Assembly (NCBI RefSeq): GCF_003025555.1
Contig: NZ_PYMH01000006.1
Location: 62,001 to 126,000, forward strand
Direction of reading: 5' to 3'
DNA length: 64,000 bases
Origin: Photobacterium lutimaris
GTDB lineage: Bacteria; Pseudomonadota; Gammaproteobacteria; Enterobacterales; Vibrionaceae
Part shown: positions 43,019-52,207 of the stretch, one piece after another
Layout of the letters: each line of letters starts with the position of its first letter
Numbering within the stretch: position 1 is the first letter of the stretch
Position numbers and translations under genes: made by a program
Notes under the pieces: model-generated
Told to the model about the DNA's origin: nothing
Databases searched by the model: none
Seen by the model: the letters and a program-made list of their open reading frames with translations, nothing else

Positions 43019-44863
43019 ATGAGCGAGATAATGCACCCGAAAGTAACCGCTGACTTGAAGCGGGAAAATCATCAACAGGTTAAGGAAACCAATACCTTGC
43101 AACTGGATATTGGCGGGTGTTCGGTGGCGGGGCGTAAATCCAGCAATCAGGATGCCTTTGCGGTTTACCAGCCCAAGCGGCGTGATGAGCGTTTGCACAA
43201 GGGGATTGTCGCCTGCCTTGCCGATGGCGTGAGCTGTAGCGATCAAGGCCAGAAGGCGAGCCAATTATGCGTCACCCAGTTTATCGAAGAGTACTATGCA
43301 ACCCCGAAAACATGGGGGGTAAAGCAATCAGCAGGAAAAGTGCTTAATGCTTTAAACCAATGGCTGTTTAACCAAGGTAGCCAAAGTGAACTGCAGCACA
43401 ATGGCATGGTAACCACTTTCTGTGCGGTGATCATTAAATCTAATACCGCTTATATCATGCATGTGGGGGACACCCGCGTCTATTTATACCGCGATCAGGC
43501 ACTGATCCAGCTCACTCAAGATCACCGTCGTCATCAATATGGCCAGCAATATTTTTTAACCCGCTCGCTAGGCATGGACAGCCATATCGAAGTGGATTTC
43601 CAGCAATTACGGGTAGAACAAGGTGATCGCCTGCTAATGGTGACCGATGGGGTTCATGAATGGCTGGGAGAAGCGGAGATCCAACACCATTTATCTTCAG
43701 CGGCTTTATCGCCATCAGCGTTGCCTGCCGAACAACAATTAACGCAGTTGGTGGATGCCGCGCTAGAAGCTGGAAGTCAGGATAATGCATCAGGCTTGCT
43801 GCTGGAGGTGACTTCTCTTCCCACGCTGACTATGGATGAATATATCGAGGAGCTGACAAGGCGGGCCATTCCCCCCGTGATGGTAGAGGGGAATCGGATT
43901 GATCAGTACCGAATTTTACGGGTCTTGCACAGTGGGCCGCGCAGCCATATTTACCTGGCAGTCAGTGAGTTTGATAATAAGCGCTATGTGCTGAAGATGC
44001 CTTCGATGAACTTTGCAGAAGATTACGTGTACTTGCAAGGCTTTGTCCGTGAAGGTTGGATCGGTGAACAGGTATCCCATCACAGAATCATGAAGATTTA
44101 TCCTTTTTCTCGCCATTCATCGTTTCTCTACCATGTTTGTGAGTGGATAGAAGGCAAATCACTACGTCAATGGATGGAAGATAACCCTTTTCCTGACTTG
44201 GAAAAAGTGCGAGTAATGACGGAGGAAATAATTAAGTCCGTTCGAGTTTTACAACGTCACAGACTTATTCACCGTGATATTAAGCCAGAAAACTTGATCG
44301 TTAATCAATTTGATCAAATTATCATTATTGACTTTGGCTCAGTGCATTCAGAAAATTTTGATGAACTAAACACTCTTGTAACAGAAACCCTCCCTGTTGG
44401 CGATATTAAATATTTATCACCAGAAGGTTTATTAGGGGAAGAAGTAACTATGAGGTCTGACATGTATTCAATATCTATCATTATTTACGAGATGTTGACT
44501 GGTTATTTTCCCTATTCATTTCCAACGACATTTTTCTCACCGCTTGCACCTAAGTCCTCAGAGCGATCAAAATCATCAACGTCACTAAATCAATGGCCTC
44601 AATATATTCCCTTGGGGAATTATCGTGATGACTTGCCCTCGTGGCTGGATGTGGTGCTCCGCAAAGGCTGTTTCCCTCAAGCCAGCCAGCGTTATGAGGC
44701 ATTATCTGAAATAGTGAGTGATATCTATCACCCATCTTCTCAGGTAATAAAGCAGGCAAGTAAGCGCCCATTGAAGAGTAAGAGTCCGGTCAAGTTCTGG
44801 AAAGTAATGTCGCTTTGTTTGTTTTTTGTTGTTCTTGTTCAGCTTTTCATCATGGTTGGCTAA
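43019..44863 (+). CDS. PP2C phosphatase-Ser/Thr kinase fusion, tail-anchored
   Basis: A 614-residue protein with two opposing domains. Residues about 20-265 are a PP2C phosphatase (SSNQDAFAV, LADGVSCSD, HVGDTRVYLY, VTDGVHEWL, GSQDNASG). Residues about 285-570 are a Hanks-type kinase: Lys in KRYVLKMPS, catalytic HRDIKPENLI, DFGS, and SPEGLLG; the glycine loop (LHSGPRSHIYLA) is degenerate. A final membrane segment (MSLCLFFVVLVQLFIMVG) anchors it. AAGG lies 8 bases before ATG 43019. Similar fusions sit beside nitrate assimilation genes in other proteobacteria. Control of nitrate uptake or assimilation by phosphorylation is inferred, not shown. Confidence 0.9.
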   Translation: MSEIMHPKVTADLKRENHQQVKETNTLQLDIGGCSVAGRKSSNQDAFAVYQPKRRDERLHKGIVACLADGVSCSDQGQKASQLCVTQFIEEYYATPKTWGVKQSAGKVLNALNQWLFNQGSQSELQHNGMVTTFCAVIIKSNTAYIMHVGDTRVYLYRDQALIQLTQDHRRHQYGQQYFLTRSLGMDSHIEVDFQQLRVEQGDRLLMVTDGVHEWLGEAEIQHHLSSAALSPSALPAEQQLTQLVDAALEAGSQDNASGLLLEVTSLPTLTMDEYIEELTRRAIPPVMVEGNRIDQYRILRVLHSGPRSHIYLAVSEFDNKRYVLKMPSMNFAEDYVYLQGFVREGWIGEQVSHHRIMKIYPFSRHSSFLYHVCEWIEGKSLRQWMEDNPFPDLEKVRVMTEEIIKSVRVLQRHRLIHRDIKPENLIVNQFDQIIIIDFGSVHSENFDELNTLVTETLPVGDIKYLSPEGLLGEEVTMRSDMYSISIIIYEMLTGYFPYSFPTTFFSPLAPKSSERSKSSTSLNQWPQYIPLGNYRDDLPSWLDVVLRKGCFPQASQRYEALSEIVSDIYHPSSQVIKQASKRPLKSKSPVKFWKVMSLCLFFVVLVQLFIMVG

Positions 44864-45046
44864 TATTACCCACTTAAATTAAGCCGCTATTATTATTGGT
44901 GAGGTAAATGATTTTTGATGAATTAAATATTTCACTACAGCAAATTATTTTTATTAATCTTAATAAATAGAAATTAAATGAGATCATCCTTCCATTACTA
45001 ATTACTGTTTTTTGCTGGCAATTGAAAACAATCTATAAATATACCT

Positions 45047-45095
45047 AAGTCATTTCAATATACCGGTTCAACTTGAACCAAATTTGAAGTGACTT
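45047..45095. repeat. Nested 49-bp extragenic palindrome upstream of gbpA
   Basis: AAGTCATTTCAA (45047-45058) pairs with the 12 bases ending the element at 45095 with one T-G pair. Inside, GGTTCAA (45065-45071) and TTGAACC (45073-45079) form a second perfect stem. It has no T run. It lies 57 bp before gbpA. Confidence 0.6.
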
Positions 45096-45151
45096 ATCTT
45101 TATATATCGTCAGCTGAAGGCTAAACAAAATAATCATAATGGAATCTAAAC

Positions 45152-46660
45152 ATGAAAAAAGTAATTCCCCTTTCTTTGGGGGCTATGTCGGTCATGGCAG
45201 CCCTTTCCCCGTTATATGCCAGTGCTCACGGCTGGGCCGATTTCCCGGCGGCACGTCAAGTGATCTGTGAATCAGATGGCGGTCACTGGGGGCCATCGGA
45301 TGGCTCGCAGATCCCTAATGAAGCTTGTCGTGCTGCATTCCAGGAATCTGGTACTTATCCTTTGGTGCAGAAGAATGAATTTGCGGCTTTGACCAAGGAC
45401 TACACCAATATGGATGCGGTCAAAGCGGCGGTACCAGACGGGACTATCTGCTCCGGTGGCGATCCACGTAAGAGCGGGATGAGTGTTGCGTCACAGCAAT
45501 GGCAGCGTACGGATATGAAAGCCGGTGAAACCTTTACCTTGCGTTATCGTGCAACGGCACCGCATAACCCGAGCTTCTGGCAGTTCTACCTGTCCAAGCC
45601 TAGCTACAATGCCGCCCATAGCCGTTTGGGGTGGGATGATCTGGAGTTGATTGATACTGCGGGTAACGTGGAAGTGACACAAGAAGGCAGCGGCAAATAC
45701 TACTACATCGATGTAACGCTTCCGAGCGGGCGCAGCGGTGAAGCGACACTGGTCTCTCGCTGGCAGCGCAATGACCCAGCCGGTGAGGGCTTCTATAACT
45801 GCAGTGATATTCGCTTTGATGGTGAAGTGTTGCCACCTGAGTGGACCTCCAAAGGCCAGTACGTTAAACCGGGTGTTGAAGCCCAAGATGGCGATAGCGT
45901 TTGGTTCCGCCTCTTCAATAAGCAAGGTTCGGAGATTGTATTCGAGAAACTGGCTATCACGGCAGCGAACGAGAATATCAATACGTGGTCCTATGAACTG
46001 GCTCAGTTGATCAACGAGAAATACGCGACTGTTACCCAAGTAGGTATTGAAGAAGCATCAGGCGACATCATTTATCAGCCATCGGACTTGTATACCAACC
46101 AAGTCTTTGTCATCAACGCGGAATACAACTATGCCCTGGATGTACGCGACGGGGACGTGATTGAACCTGCCCCGGTAACAGTTCAAGGTTTAGAAAGCAC
46201 TTATACCCAGGGCGCAGACGGTAAAACCGACATCAATGCCACAGTGGGGTCTGAAGGCCGCTATTTAATCAATATGAAGCTGCTAGATAGTACTGGTCAC
46301 CAGTTGGCATTGGCCAGTGATATTGTCGACAACGGTCAGATTGACTTGTCGCTGTTTACGACCCAAACCGGATCGTTCAGTGTGGTTGTGACTGCTGCCG
46401 AACAAGACAGCAGTGAACATAAGGTGGTTGAGAGCAAGTCACTGACTATCAAGGATAGCTCAGGTGGTGGCGATTATGACTACGCTTACCCGGAGGGGAT
46501 CGGTAGCTATGTTCCTGGCCAGACGGTGGTGCTGGGTCGTGATGGCAGCACCTATCAGTGTCGTCCTTTTCCTGAAGGGGGTTGGTGTAATATTGACTCG
46601 CCATATCACTATGAGCCGGGATTCGGTTCTGCTTGGCAAGACGCTTGGATCAAGCAATAA
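45152..46660 (+). CDS. gbpA: GlcNAc-binding protein A, chitin-active LPMO
   Basis: A 502-residue secreted protein. A signal peptide ends at ..ASA, leaving the mature N-terminal His26 (HGWADFPAARQ), which is the copper-brace histidine of AA10 lytic polysaccharide monooxygenases. The AA10 domain runs to about residue 230 (HNPSFWQFYLSKPSYN, FYNCSDIRF), followed by two GbpA-type middle domains and a C-terminal chitin-binding module (YPEGIGSYVPGQTVV, TYQCRPFPEGGWCN). GbpA binds and oxidises chitin and is exported by type II secretion in V. cholerae. It is monocistronic with a strong terminator. Confidence 0.94.
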   Translation: MKKVIPLSLGAMSVMAALSPLYASAHGWADFPAARQVICESDGGHWGPSDGSQIPNEACRAAFQESGTYPLVQKNEFAALTKDYTNMDAVKAAVPDGTICSGGDPRKSGMSVASQQWQRTDMKAGETFTLRYRATAPHNPSFWQFYLSKPSYNAAHSRLGWDDLELIDTAGNVEVTQEGSGKYYYIDVTLPSGRSGEATLVSRWQRNDPAGEGFYNCSDIRFDGEVLPPEWTSKGQYVKPGVEAQDGDSVWFRLFNKQGSEIVFEKLAITAANENINTWSYELAQLINEKYATVTQVGIEEASGDIIYQPSDLYTNQVFVINAEYNYALDVRDGDVIEPAPVTVQGLESTYTQGADGKTDINATVGSEGRYLINMKLLDSTGHQLALASDIVDNGQIDLSLFTTQTGSFSVVVTAAEQDSSEHKVVESKSLTIKDSSGGGDYDYAYPEGIGSYVPGQTVVLGRDGSTYQCRPFPEGGWCNIDSPYHYEPGFGSAWQDAWIKQ

Positions 46661-46690
46661 ACAATAACTAACGATGTGTTGGATCAGATA

Positions 46691-46717
46691 AACGCTGGCA
46701 TAAGCCAGCGTTTTTTT
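46691..46717 (+). terminator. Terminator of gbpA
   Basis: AACGCTGGC-ATAA-GCCAGCGTT followed by a run of T. Confidence 0.94.
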
Positions 46718-47018
46718 ATGAGTGTCAAATCACAAATTACCGTCATGTTTAGTGATAAATCGAATATCAGCGTTTCCTGCGGTGGACAATGTTGATATGT
46801 AACCTGTTGATTTGGTGATCTGGTTCAAACTACACAGGATGCATTTTTCCTGGCGATTTATAACTTGTCCAAGATCAATTTGTTGCACGCATTTCAGGTG
46901 GTAGTTTTTATTCGCAAAGAGTGAGACGGATTACGTCTAGCCTGTTTGAGCATAAACAAAGATGCTATTTGTAAGTGGGTTAAGGTAATTAGTTTTTGAT
47001 AATTAAGGGTAATCTATC
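46718..47018. other. 300-bp region upstream of the alcohol dehydrogenase
   Basis: No ORF is visible. TTGTCCAAGATCAA at 46865-46878 matches 8 of 10 fixed FNR-box positions; this is weak evidence of oxygen control. Confidence 0.3.
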
Positions 47019-48167
47019 ATGAGTAGTGCATTTTTTATTCCAGCGGTAAACTTGATGGGCGCGGGCTGCCTGACTGAAGCCGCTGATGCGGTGAAAGCGC
47101 ATGGCTTTAAAAAAGCCTTGATTGTAACTGATAAAGTGCTGAGCCAAATTGGTATGGTCAAGCAGGTAGCGGAGTTGTTGGCACAGCGTGATGTTGATTC
47201 TGTTGTCTTTGACGGTACACAACCAAACCCAACGATTGGAAACGTGGAAGCGGGCTTGGCACTGCTGAAAGACGGTGAATGTGACTTTGTCATTTCATTG
47301 GGTGGCGGTTCTCCACACGATTGCGCCAAGGGGATTGCATTAGTGGCATCCAATGGCGGTAAGATTGCCGATTATGAAGGTGTTGATCAATCAGCGAAAC
47401 CTCAGCTGCCGCTGGTTGCAATAAACACGACTGCTGGTACGGCAAGTGAAATGACCCGCTTCTGCATCATTACAGACGAAGCGCGCCACATCAAAATGGC
47501 TATTGTTGATAAAAACACCACACCACTGATGTCGGTTAACGATCCTGAGCTGATGTTGGCTAAACCGGCATCTTTGACTGCGGCAACCGGTATGGATGCG
47601 TTGACTCATGCGATTGAAGCTTATGTGTCGACTGCGGCAACGCCAATTACCGATGCTGTTGCAATTAAAGCTATCGAATTGGTTCAAGCCCATTTACGTA
47701 CTGCGGTGAAGGATGGCCAGAACATTGAAGCCCGTGAGCAAATGGCGTACGCACAGTTCATGGCAGGTATGGCATTCAACAACGCCTCGCTAGGCTATGT
47801 ACACGCGATGGCGCACCAGCTAGGTGGTTTTTACGATCTACCACATGGTGTATGTAATGCCGTATTGCTACCACATGTTCAGCGTTACAACGCACAGGTT
47901 TGTCCAGAGCGTCTAAAAGATGTGGCAAAAGCGATGGGCGTAAATGTGGAAGGTATGACAGCAGAGCAGGGCGCAGATGCGGCACTGGAAGCGATTCAGG
48001 TACTGTCTAAAGATGTTGGTATTCCTGCGGGTCTTCAGCAGTTGGGTGCCAAAGAAGAAGATATTGCTGTGCTGGCAGATAATGCGCTGAAAGATGCTTG
48101 TGGTTTCACTAACCCTAAACAAGCAAGCCACGAAGAGATTTCTTCTATTTTCGCTGCGGCAATGTAA
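47019..48167 (+). CDS. Iron-containing alcohol dehydrogenase (YiaY/FucO-like)
   Basis: A 382-residue group III dehydrogenase. The NAD-binding [11 protein letters not shown], the [12 protein letters not shown] block and metal ligands in [29 protein letters not shown] are complete. These enzymes interconvert small alcohols and aldehydes with NAD and bind iron; the substrate here could be ethanol, propanediol or threonine-like. An AAGGGT ribosome site precedes the ATG. It stands alone, bounded by terminators. Confidence 0.9.
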   Translation: MSSAFFIPAVNLMGAGCLTEAADAVKAHGFKKALIVTDKVLSQIGMVKQVAELLAQRDVDSVVFDGTQPNPTIGNVEAGLALLKDGECDFVISLGGGSPHDCAKGIALVASNGGKIADYEGVDQSAKPQLPLVAINTTAGTASEMTRFCIITDEARHIKMAIVDKNTTPLMSVNDPELMLAKPASLTAATGMDALTHAIEAYVSTAATPITDAVAIKAIELVQAHLRTAVKDGQNIEAREQMAYAQFMAGMAFNNASLGYVHAMAHQLGGFYDLPHGVCNAVLLPHVQRYNAQVCPERLKDVAKAMGVNVEGMTAEQGADAALEAIQVLSKDVGIPAGLQQLGAKEEDIAVLADNALKDACGFTNPKQASHEEISSIFAAAM

Positions 48168-48200
48168 GCCTTTTTCAACCACTGCATTATTGATACTTTC

Positions 48201-48224
48201 GCCCACCAATTGGTGGGCATTTTT
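48201..48224 (+). terminator. Terminator of the alcohol dehydrogenase gene
   Basis: GCCCACCAATTGGTGGGC is a perfect 18-bp palindrome followed by A and TTTTT. Confidence 0.9.
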
Positions 48225-48252
48225 GTTTTTATTGCTTAGGTTTAGAGGTGAT

Positions 48253-49416
48253 TTAGATCCCCCTCGAAAATGGTTTTACTTTGGAAGAAGTGCTACCGGG
48301 CTTCGTTGTCTGTATCGTGGGGGAAGTAAAATGCAGTACCCCATTTTTACCTTGCTGTTTGATCTCGTACATTGCAAAGTCAGCCTGTTGAAGGACTTCA
48401 CTCACGCTCGATGCATTGAGTGGGAATTCGCTGCTGCCGATGCTGGCGGAAATTGCGAAAGTCCTGCCATTCAACACTGTTGGTTGCTGGAAACTGTTGA
48501 GGAGTTTTTGGCTGATATTGATTTCGTGCTGAACCGAGAGGGACTCGATAACCGCAAACTCATCTCCGCCCATACGGGCGACGTGGTAATGCTCTCCGCT
48601 GAGTGCCGCCAGCCTTGTCGCCACCACTTTCAGCAGTTGATCACCTATGTGATGCCCTTGGGTGTCATTGATCTGCTTGAAACCATCTAAATCAACAAGG
48701 TAGAACCGAAAGGGCTGCTGAGCATCAACTAACTCGTTAAGGTGATTGTTGAGCCACAACCGGCTGTGGATACCGGTTAGGGTATCGCTCATCGCCAGCT
48801 TGCGCATGGATGTTGATTCGCGCCATAGCGCCCAGAATAAAATCCCGCCTAGCAGAACGATGGCACATAGTAGGAAGTAGATAAGTAATTTCATTGTTTG
48901 GGTCGCTTCTACCCGTTTCAACAGATCCCCACTAGAAAGGCGGAATTTGTGGCTGAGGAAAACCACCAGGTTTTCGTAGCGTTCTTTTACTTGCGTGATC
49001 AATGCTTGTTCAGGATCGCCCGGTTCTAGGGCAATGAGTTGTTGTTCGATGGACTGGATATAAGCAAACTGTTTGCTGATTTGGTGGTAGGCACCATCAA
49101 AGTGATAAAGGTGGCTGATATGGGTGTTGGTCAGAATGGTTGTAAATCGGCTCCACAAGATTTCATATTGCAACATCATATCATTGTGATCACTGTTGCC
49201 GGATGCGTAACGATGCAGTTGGTGATGAAACTCGGCATATTCCTTGTTGAGCTGAAGCACGTACCACGCTGCTTCATTCTGACTGTTGGCAATGGTGTCT
49301 GAATTGCGTTTTAAGGCTGCCACCGCAATCAAAATACTGATAATAAGCAGAGGGGTTATGTAGGTGAGCAGGGAGGTGATTTTACGGCTACGACAATTTC
49401 CCATATTACGACTCAC
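48253..49416 (-). CDS. Membrane diguanylate cyclase (GGDEF)
   Basis: A 387-residue protein with two membrane segments (about 16-36 and 175-198) flanking a helical periplasmic domain, then a GGDEF domain with the intact active site RMGGDEFAV. The metal- and nucleotide-binding FYLVDLDGFKQINDTQGHHIGDQLL and the late ADFAMYEIKQQGKNGV are present, so it should make cyclic di-GMP. The RxxD inhibitory site is not seen. The GTG start overlaps the stop of the upstream gene by one base. That partner is a periplasmic SUOX-like protein and may feed a signal to the sensor domain. Confidence 0.9.
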   Translation of the reverse strand: MSRNMGNCRSRKITSLLTYITPLLIISILIAVAALKRNSDTIANSQNEAAWYVLQLNKEYAEFHHQLHRYASGNSDHNDMMLQYEILWSRFTTILTNTHISHLYHFDGAYHQISKQFAYIQSIEQQLIALEPGDPEQALITQVKERYENLVVFLSHKFRLSSGDLLKRVEATQTMKLLIYFLLCAIVLLGGILFWALWRESTSMRKLAMSDTLTGIHSRLWLNNHLNELVDAQQPFRFYLVDLDGFKQINDTQGHHIGDQLLKVVATRLAALSGEHYHVARMGGDEFAVIESLSVQHEINISQKLLNSFQQPTVLNGRTFAISASIGSSEFPLNASSVSEVLQQADFAMYEIKQQGKNGVLHFTSPTIQTTKPGSTSSKVKPFSRGI

Positions 49417-49913
49417 TAGTGGGCTTCAATAACAGTCAGTTGCCAAACCATGTTGGCAAGATGCTTGGTTTCTTCGGCTGCCGGGTGCTCATTGAGTGAG
49501 ATAATGAGCCAATAAGGACCGTAATCGCGCACTTTTAAATATTGGCCATCTTTTTTTATTGCCAGTAACGGATTGTATTGTGTGATGTAGTCATGGCTGA
49601 TAACGACGGAATAATCGTTGAGGGCAAGTAGCTTTAACTTGCGGGTCGACAAATTCAAATGCTCGATGAGGGTGAGTAATCGGACCCCCTCGAAGGTGGC
49701 ACTCTGCTCAAGCCAAGGCAGATGGGTTGACAGTGTAGTTTGGGGGAGCTGCTCGAGTTGGTCGCGCGCGAGCTCAAGTGTCAGTTTGTCACCTGATAGG
49801 CTTTGACCCGTAATCGCCAGTGGGATCGGTTTACTCCATGCTCCGAATGCAGCGAAAAGCCCTATTGAAAAAAGAAGATAACACATCATTAGCTTCGAAT
49901 ATGCTCGCGGCAT
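49416..49913 (-). CDS. Periplasmic SUOX/molybdopterin-binding-fold protein
   Basis: A 165-residue exported protein. After a signal sequence (residues about 9-27) the rest fits the small oxidoreductase molybdopterin-binding (sulfite-oxidase) fold: FEGVRLLTLIEHLNLS, LLALNDYSVVISHD, and DGQYLKVRDYGPYWLIISL. The cysteine that binds molybdenum in true enzymes is absent, so it is probably a sensor or binding protein. I start at M8 of the longer frame (49913), because GGGAGG lies 4 bases upstream. It is translationally coupled to the GGDEF gene. Confidence 0.7.
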   Translation of the reverse strand: MPRAYSKLMMCYLLFSIGLFAAFGAWSKPIPLAITGQSLSGDKLTLELARDQLEQLPQTTLSTHLPWLEQSATFEGVRLLTLIEHLNLSTRKLKLLALNDYSVVISHDYITQYNPLLAIKKDGQYLKVRDYGPYWLIISLNEHPAAEETKHLANMVWQLTVIEAH

Positions 49914-50397
49914 TGGCCCTCCCACAACATTCATCCTGAATTATATATTTTGTTAATTTCAAGGTGCTTGGTTCCGCAAGCTACTGCTAAACCCTGTAGC
50001 GTCAAGTCACCTGAGTATAATTGTAGTTGCTTATCTTAAATATGAGTCAAAGAATCCCCAACAAAATACAACGAGTTCATTGTATTTTTATATTTTTAGT
50101 TTTTATTAATAATCAGAATGTTAAGTAATTTATGTTTGTTTTTTGCACGGCGATAAGTGGTGAGATCAAAATAATTTCTGAAAAAACTTGAGGTAGTCAG
50201 GGTAACTCACTAGAATCCCCCTTCCTTTTTCACTTGTATGACTAGTGGTCAGAAAAGTGATGCTTATGGTGAAAACCATGTCTATCAGGGCGGAGCCCCT
50301 GTTTTGACAACCTTGTGGTTGTATCAATGTTTCCGGCGCCTAAGCGGAAATAATCATTAAACAATCTGTGTTCAACTCGTAAATCCAGGAGTGCAAA
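49914..50397. other. 484-bp region upstream of the ABC operon
   Basis: No ORF is visible. The left part is AT-rich and should carry divergent promoters. The right part holds four successive hairpins (50265-50350), listed separately. Confidence 0.5.
50266..50350 (+). promoter_or_regulatory. Four-hairpin leader before the osmoprotectant ABC operon
   Basis: In order: ATGGT-GAAA-ACCAT (50266-50279, GNRA loop); CAGGG-N6-CCCTG (50286-50301); ACAACC-TTGT-GGTTGT (50307-50322); TTTCCG-N9-CGGAAA (50330-50350). They end 36 bases before the AGGAG of the first permease gene. No poly-T follows. A cis-acting RNA is possible; I cannot match it to a known riboswitch. Confidence 0.4.
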
Positions 50398-51054
50398 TTG
50401 GAAATTTTCAATTTCGTTCTGGACAACTGGGATGTCATTGTCTCTCGAACTGTAGAGCATCTGTCATTAGTGAGCCTGGCCGTTGGTCTTGCCATGATGA
50501 CAGGGGTACCTATTGGTATCGCAATTACCCAGAATCAGCGTGTCGCCAATGTGGTGCTATACGTTGCGTCCATTATCATTACGATCCCTTCTATTGCCTT
50601 GTTTGGGATCATGATCCCTGTGCTGTCGATTATCGGCCAGGGTATTGGTTATCTGCCTGCAGTGATTGCGGTTTTGCTGTATTCGCAGTTACCCATTATC
50701 CGTAATACCTACACCGCAATTAACAACGTTGACCCAGCCTTGCGCGAAGCGGCAAGGGGCATCGGCCTGACCAACATGCAACGCCTGCGACTGGTGGAAA
50801 TTCCACTCGCGATCCCGGTGATTATGGCGGGTGTACGTACCGCTGTTGTCATGAATATCGGCGTGATGGCAATCGCCACATACATTGGTGCCGGTGGTCT
50901 GGGAACCTTCATTGCTCGAGGGATCAGCCAGTCTGACCCACGCCAACTGATTGTTGGTGCGGTAGCTGTGAGCCTGTTGGCTATTTTTGCCGACACGGTT
51001 TTGGCGAAAATCCAGAAGAAATTCACACCGAAAGGTGTCGTCGTTCACGGCTAA
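50398..51054 (+). CDS. Osmoprotectant ABC transporter permease (YehW/OpuCB-like)
   Basis: A 218-residue inner-membrane permease with 5-6 segments and the BPD-type coupling motif (REAARGIGLTNMQRLRLVEIPLAIPVIMAGVRTA). It begins at TTG with AGGAG 6 bases upstream. It is the first of four genes for a glycine-betaine/choline-type (OTCN family) importer. The second permease, ATPase and binding protein follow closely. Confidence 0.9.
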   Translation: MEIFNFVLDNWDVIVSRTVEHLSLVSLAVGLAMMTGVPIGIAITQNQRVANVVLYVASIIITIPSIALFGIMIPVLSIIGQGIGYLPAVIAVLLYSQLPIIRNTYTAINNVDPALREAARGIGLTNMQRLRLVEIPLAIPVIMAGVRTAVVMNIGVMAIATYIGAGGLGTFIARGISQSDPRQLIVGAVAVSLLAIFADTVLAKIQKKFTPKGVVVHG

Positions 51055-51082
51055 AGATATACGAATTTAAGAGGGCGTTTTC

Positions 51083-52204
51083 ATGATTCAACTTGAGAAC
51101 CTGACAAAAGTATTTGAAACACCACAGGGTGTGGTGACAGCGGCCGATCATATCAACATGGAAGTACCGACCGGCGAAATCTGTGTCCTGTTGGGTCCGT
51201 CTGGCTGTGGTAAAACCACCACGCTAAAAATGATTAACCGCTTGGTGACTCCAACATCTGGCCGTGTATTGATCAATGGCGAAGATACCACCGGTATCGA
51301 CACCGTGACGCTGCGCCGTAACATCGGTTACGTTATCCAGCAGATTGGCCTGTTCCCGAACATGACCATTGAAGAGAACATTAGCCTGATCCCGAAGCTG
51401 ATGGGATGGGATGCCAAGCGTTGTACCCAGCGAGCGAAAGATCTACTGGATATGGTGGCACTGGACCCCAATGCCTTCATGAAGCGCTACCCGAATGAAC
51501 TTTCAGGTGGCCAGCAACAGCGTGTGGGTGTGATCCGTGCGTTGGCGGCCGATGCACCGGTACTTTTGATGGATGAACCCTTTGGTGCAATCGACCCAAT
51601 CAATCGCGAAGTGATTCAGGAAGAATTCCTGAAGATGAACAAAGAGCTGAAGAAAACCATCATGTTTGTGTCTCACGACATTGATGAAGCGGTGAAGATG
51701 GCTAACAAAGTAGCAATCTTCCGCGATGGCCAGCTTGAGCAGTACTCAAGCCCGGATCAGCTTTTGGCGCATCCTGCGACCGACTTTGTCGCTGATTTTG
51801 TCGGAACCGACCGCACGTTGAAGCGCCTTCAGCTATCGACGGCCGGTGACGTAATGGAGCGTCAGGTGCCAACGGTATCGCCGAGTGATTCGTTGGAGGT
51901 TGCCCTGCAGCGCATGAATGATTACGGCCACGGCATGATTGTGATGGTGAACAACCAGCAGCAGCCTGTCGGTATGATCACCAAACCGGTGGCGATGAGC
52001 CAGCGCGGGTTATGTAGCGACCATTACGACGGCTTGCCTATCTTGATGAAGCAAGAACAGGATTTGCGTGCTGTTGTTTCCAAGATGTTTGCCCATGATA
52101 TTAGCTGGCTGGCTGTCGTTGATGAGCAGGGCCAGCTATGTGGCGAGATTTCACAGCGTGGTATTACACACCACCTGGGAGCCAGTTTCCGTAAAAAGGG
52201 GTAA
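51083..52204 (+). CDS. Osmoprotectant ABC transporter ATPase with CBS domains (YehX/OpuCA-like)
   Basis: A 373-residue ATPase. The Walker A GPSGCGKTT, Q-loop YVIQQIGLFPNM, signature LSGGQQQR, Walker B LLMDEPF and H-loop VSHDIDEA are intact in residues 1-240. The rest (from about 245) forms two CBS repeats (VMERQVPTVSPSDSLEVAL; SWLAVVDEQGQLCG), which in OpuA-type importers sense ionic strength. It follows the first permease after 28 bp. Confidence 0.92.
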   Translation: MIQLENLTKVFETPQGVVTAADHINMEVPTGEICVLLGPSGCGKTTTLKMINRLVTPTSGRVLINGEDTTGIDTVTLRRNIGYVIQQIGLFPNMTIEENISLIPKLMGWDAKRCTQRAKDLLDMVALDPNAFMKRYPNELSGGQQQRVGVIRALAADAPVLLMDEPFGAIDPINREVIQEEFLKMNKELKKTIMFVSHDIDEAVKMANKVAIFRDGQLEQYSSPDQLLAHPATDFVADFVGTDRTLKRLQLSTAGDVMERQVPTVSPSDSLEVALQRMNDYGHGMIVMVNNQQQPVGMITKPVAMSQRGLCSDHYDGLPILMKQEQDLRAVVSKMFAHDISWLAVVDEQGQLCGEISQRGITHHLGASFRKKG

Positions 52205-52207
52205 GGG

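Noticed and set aside
46865..46878. FNR-like site before the alcohol dehydrogenase
   Set aside because: Two fixed positions of the left half differ, and the distance to the gene is long; kept only as a note.
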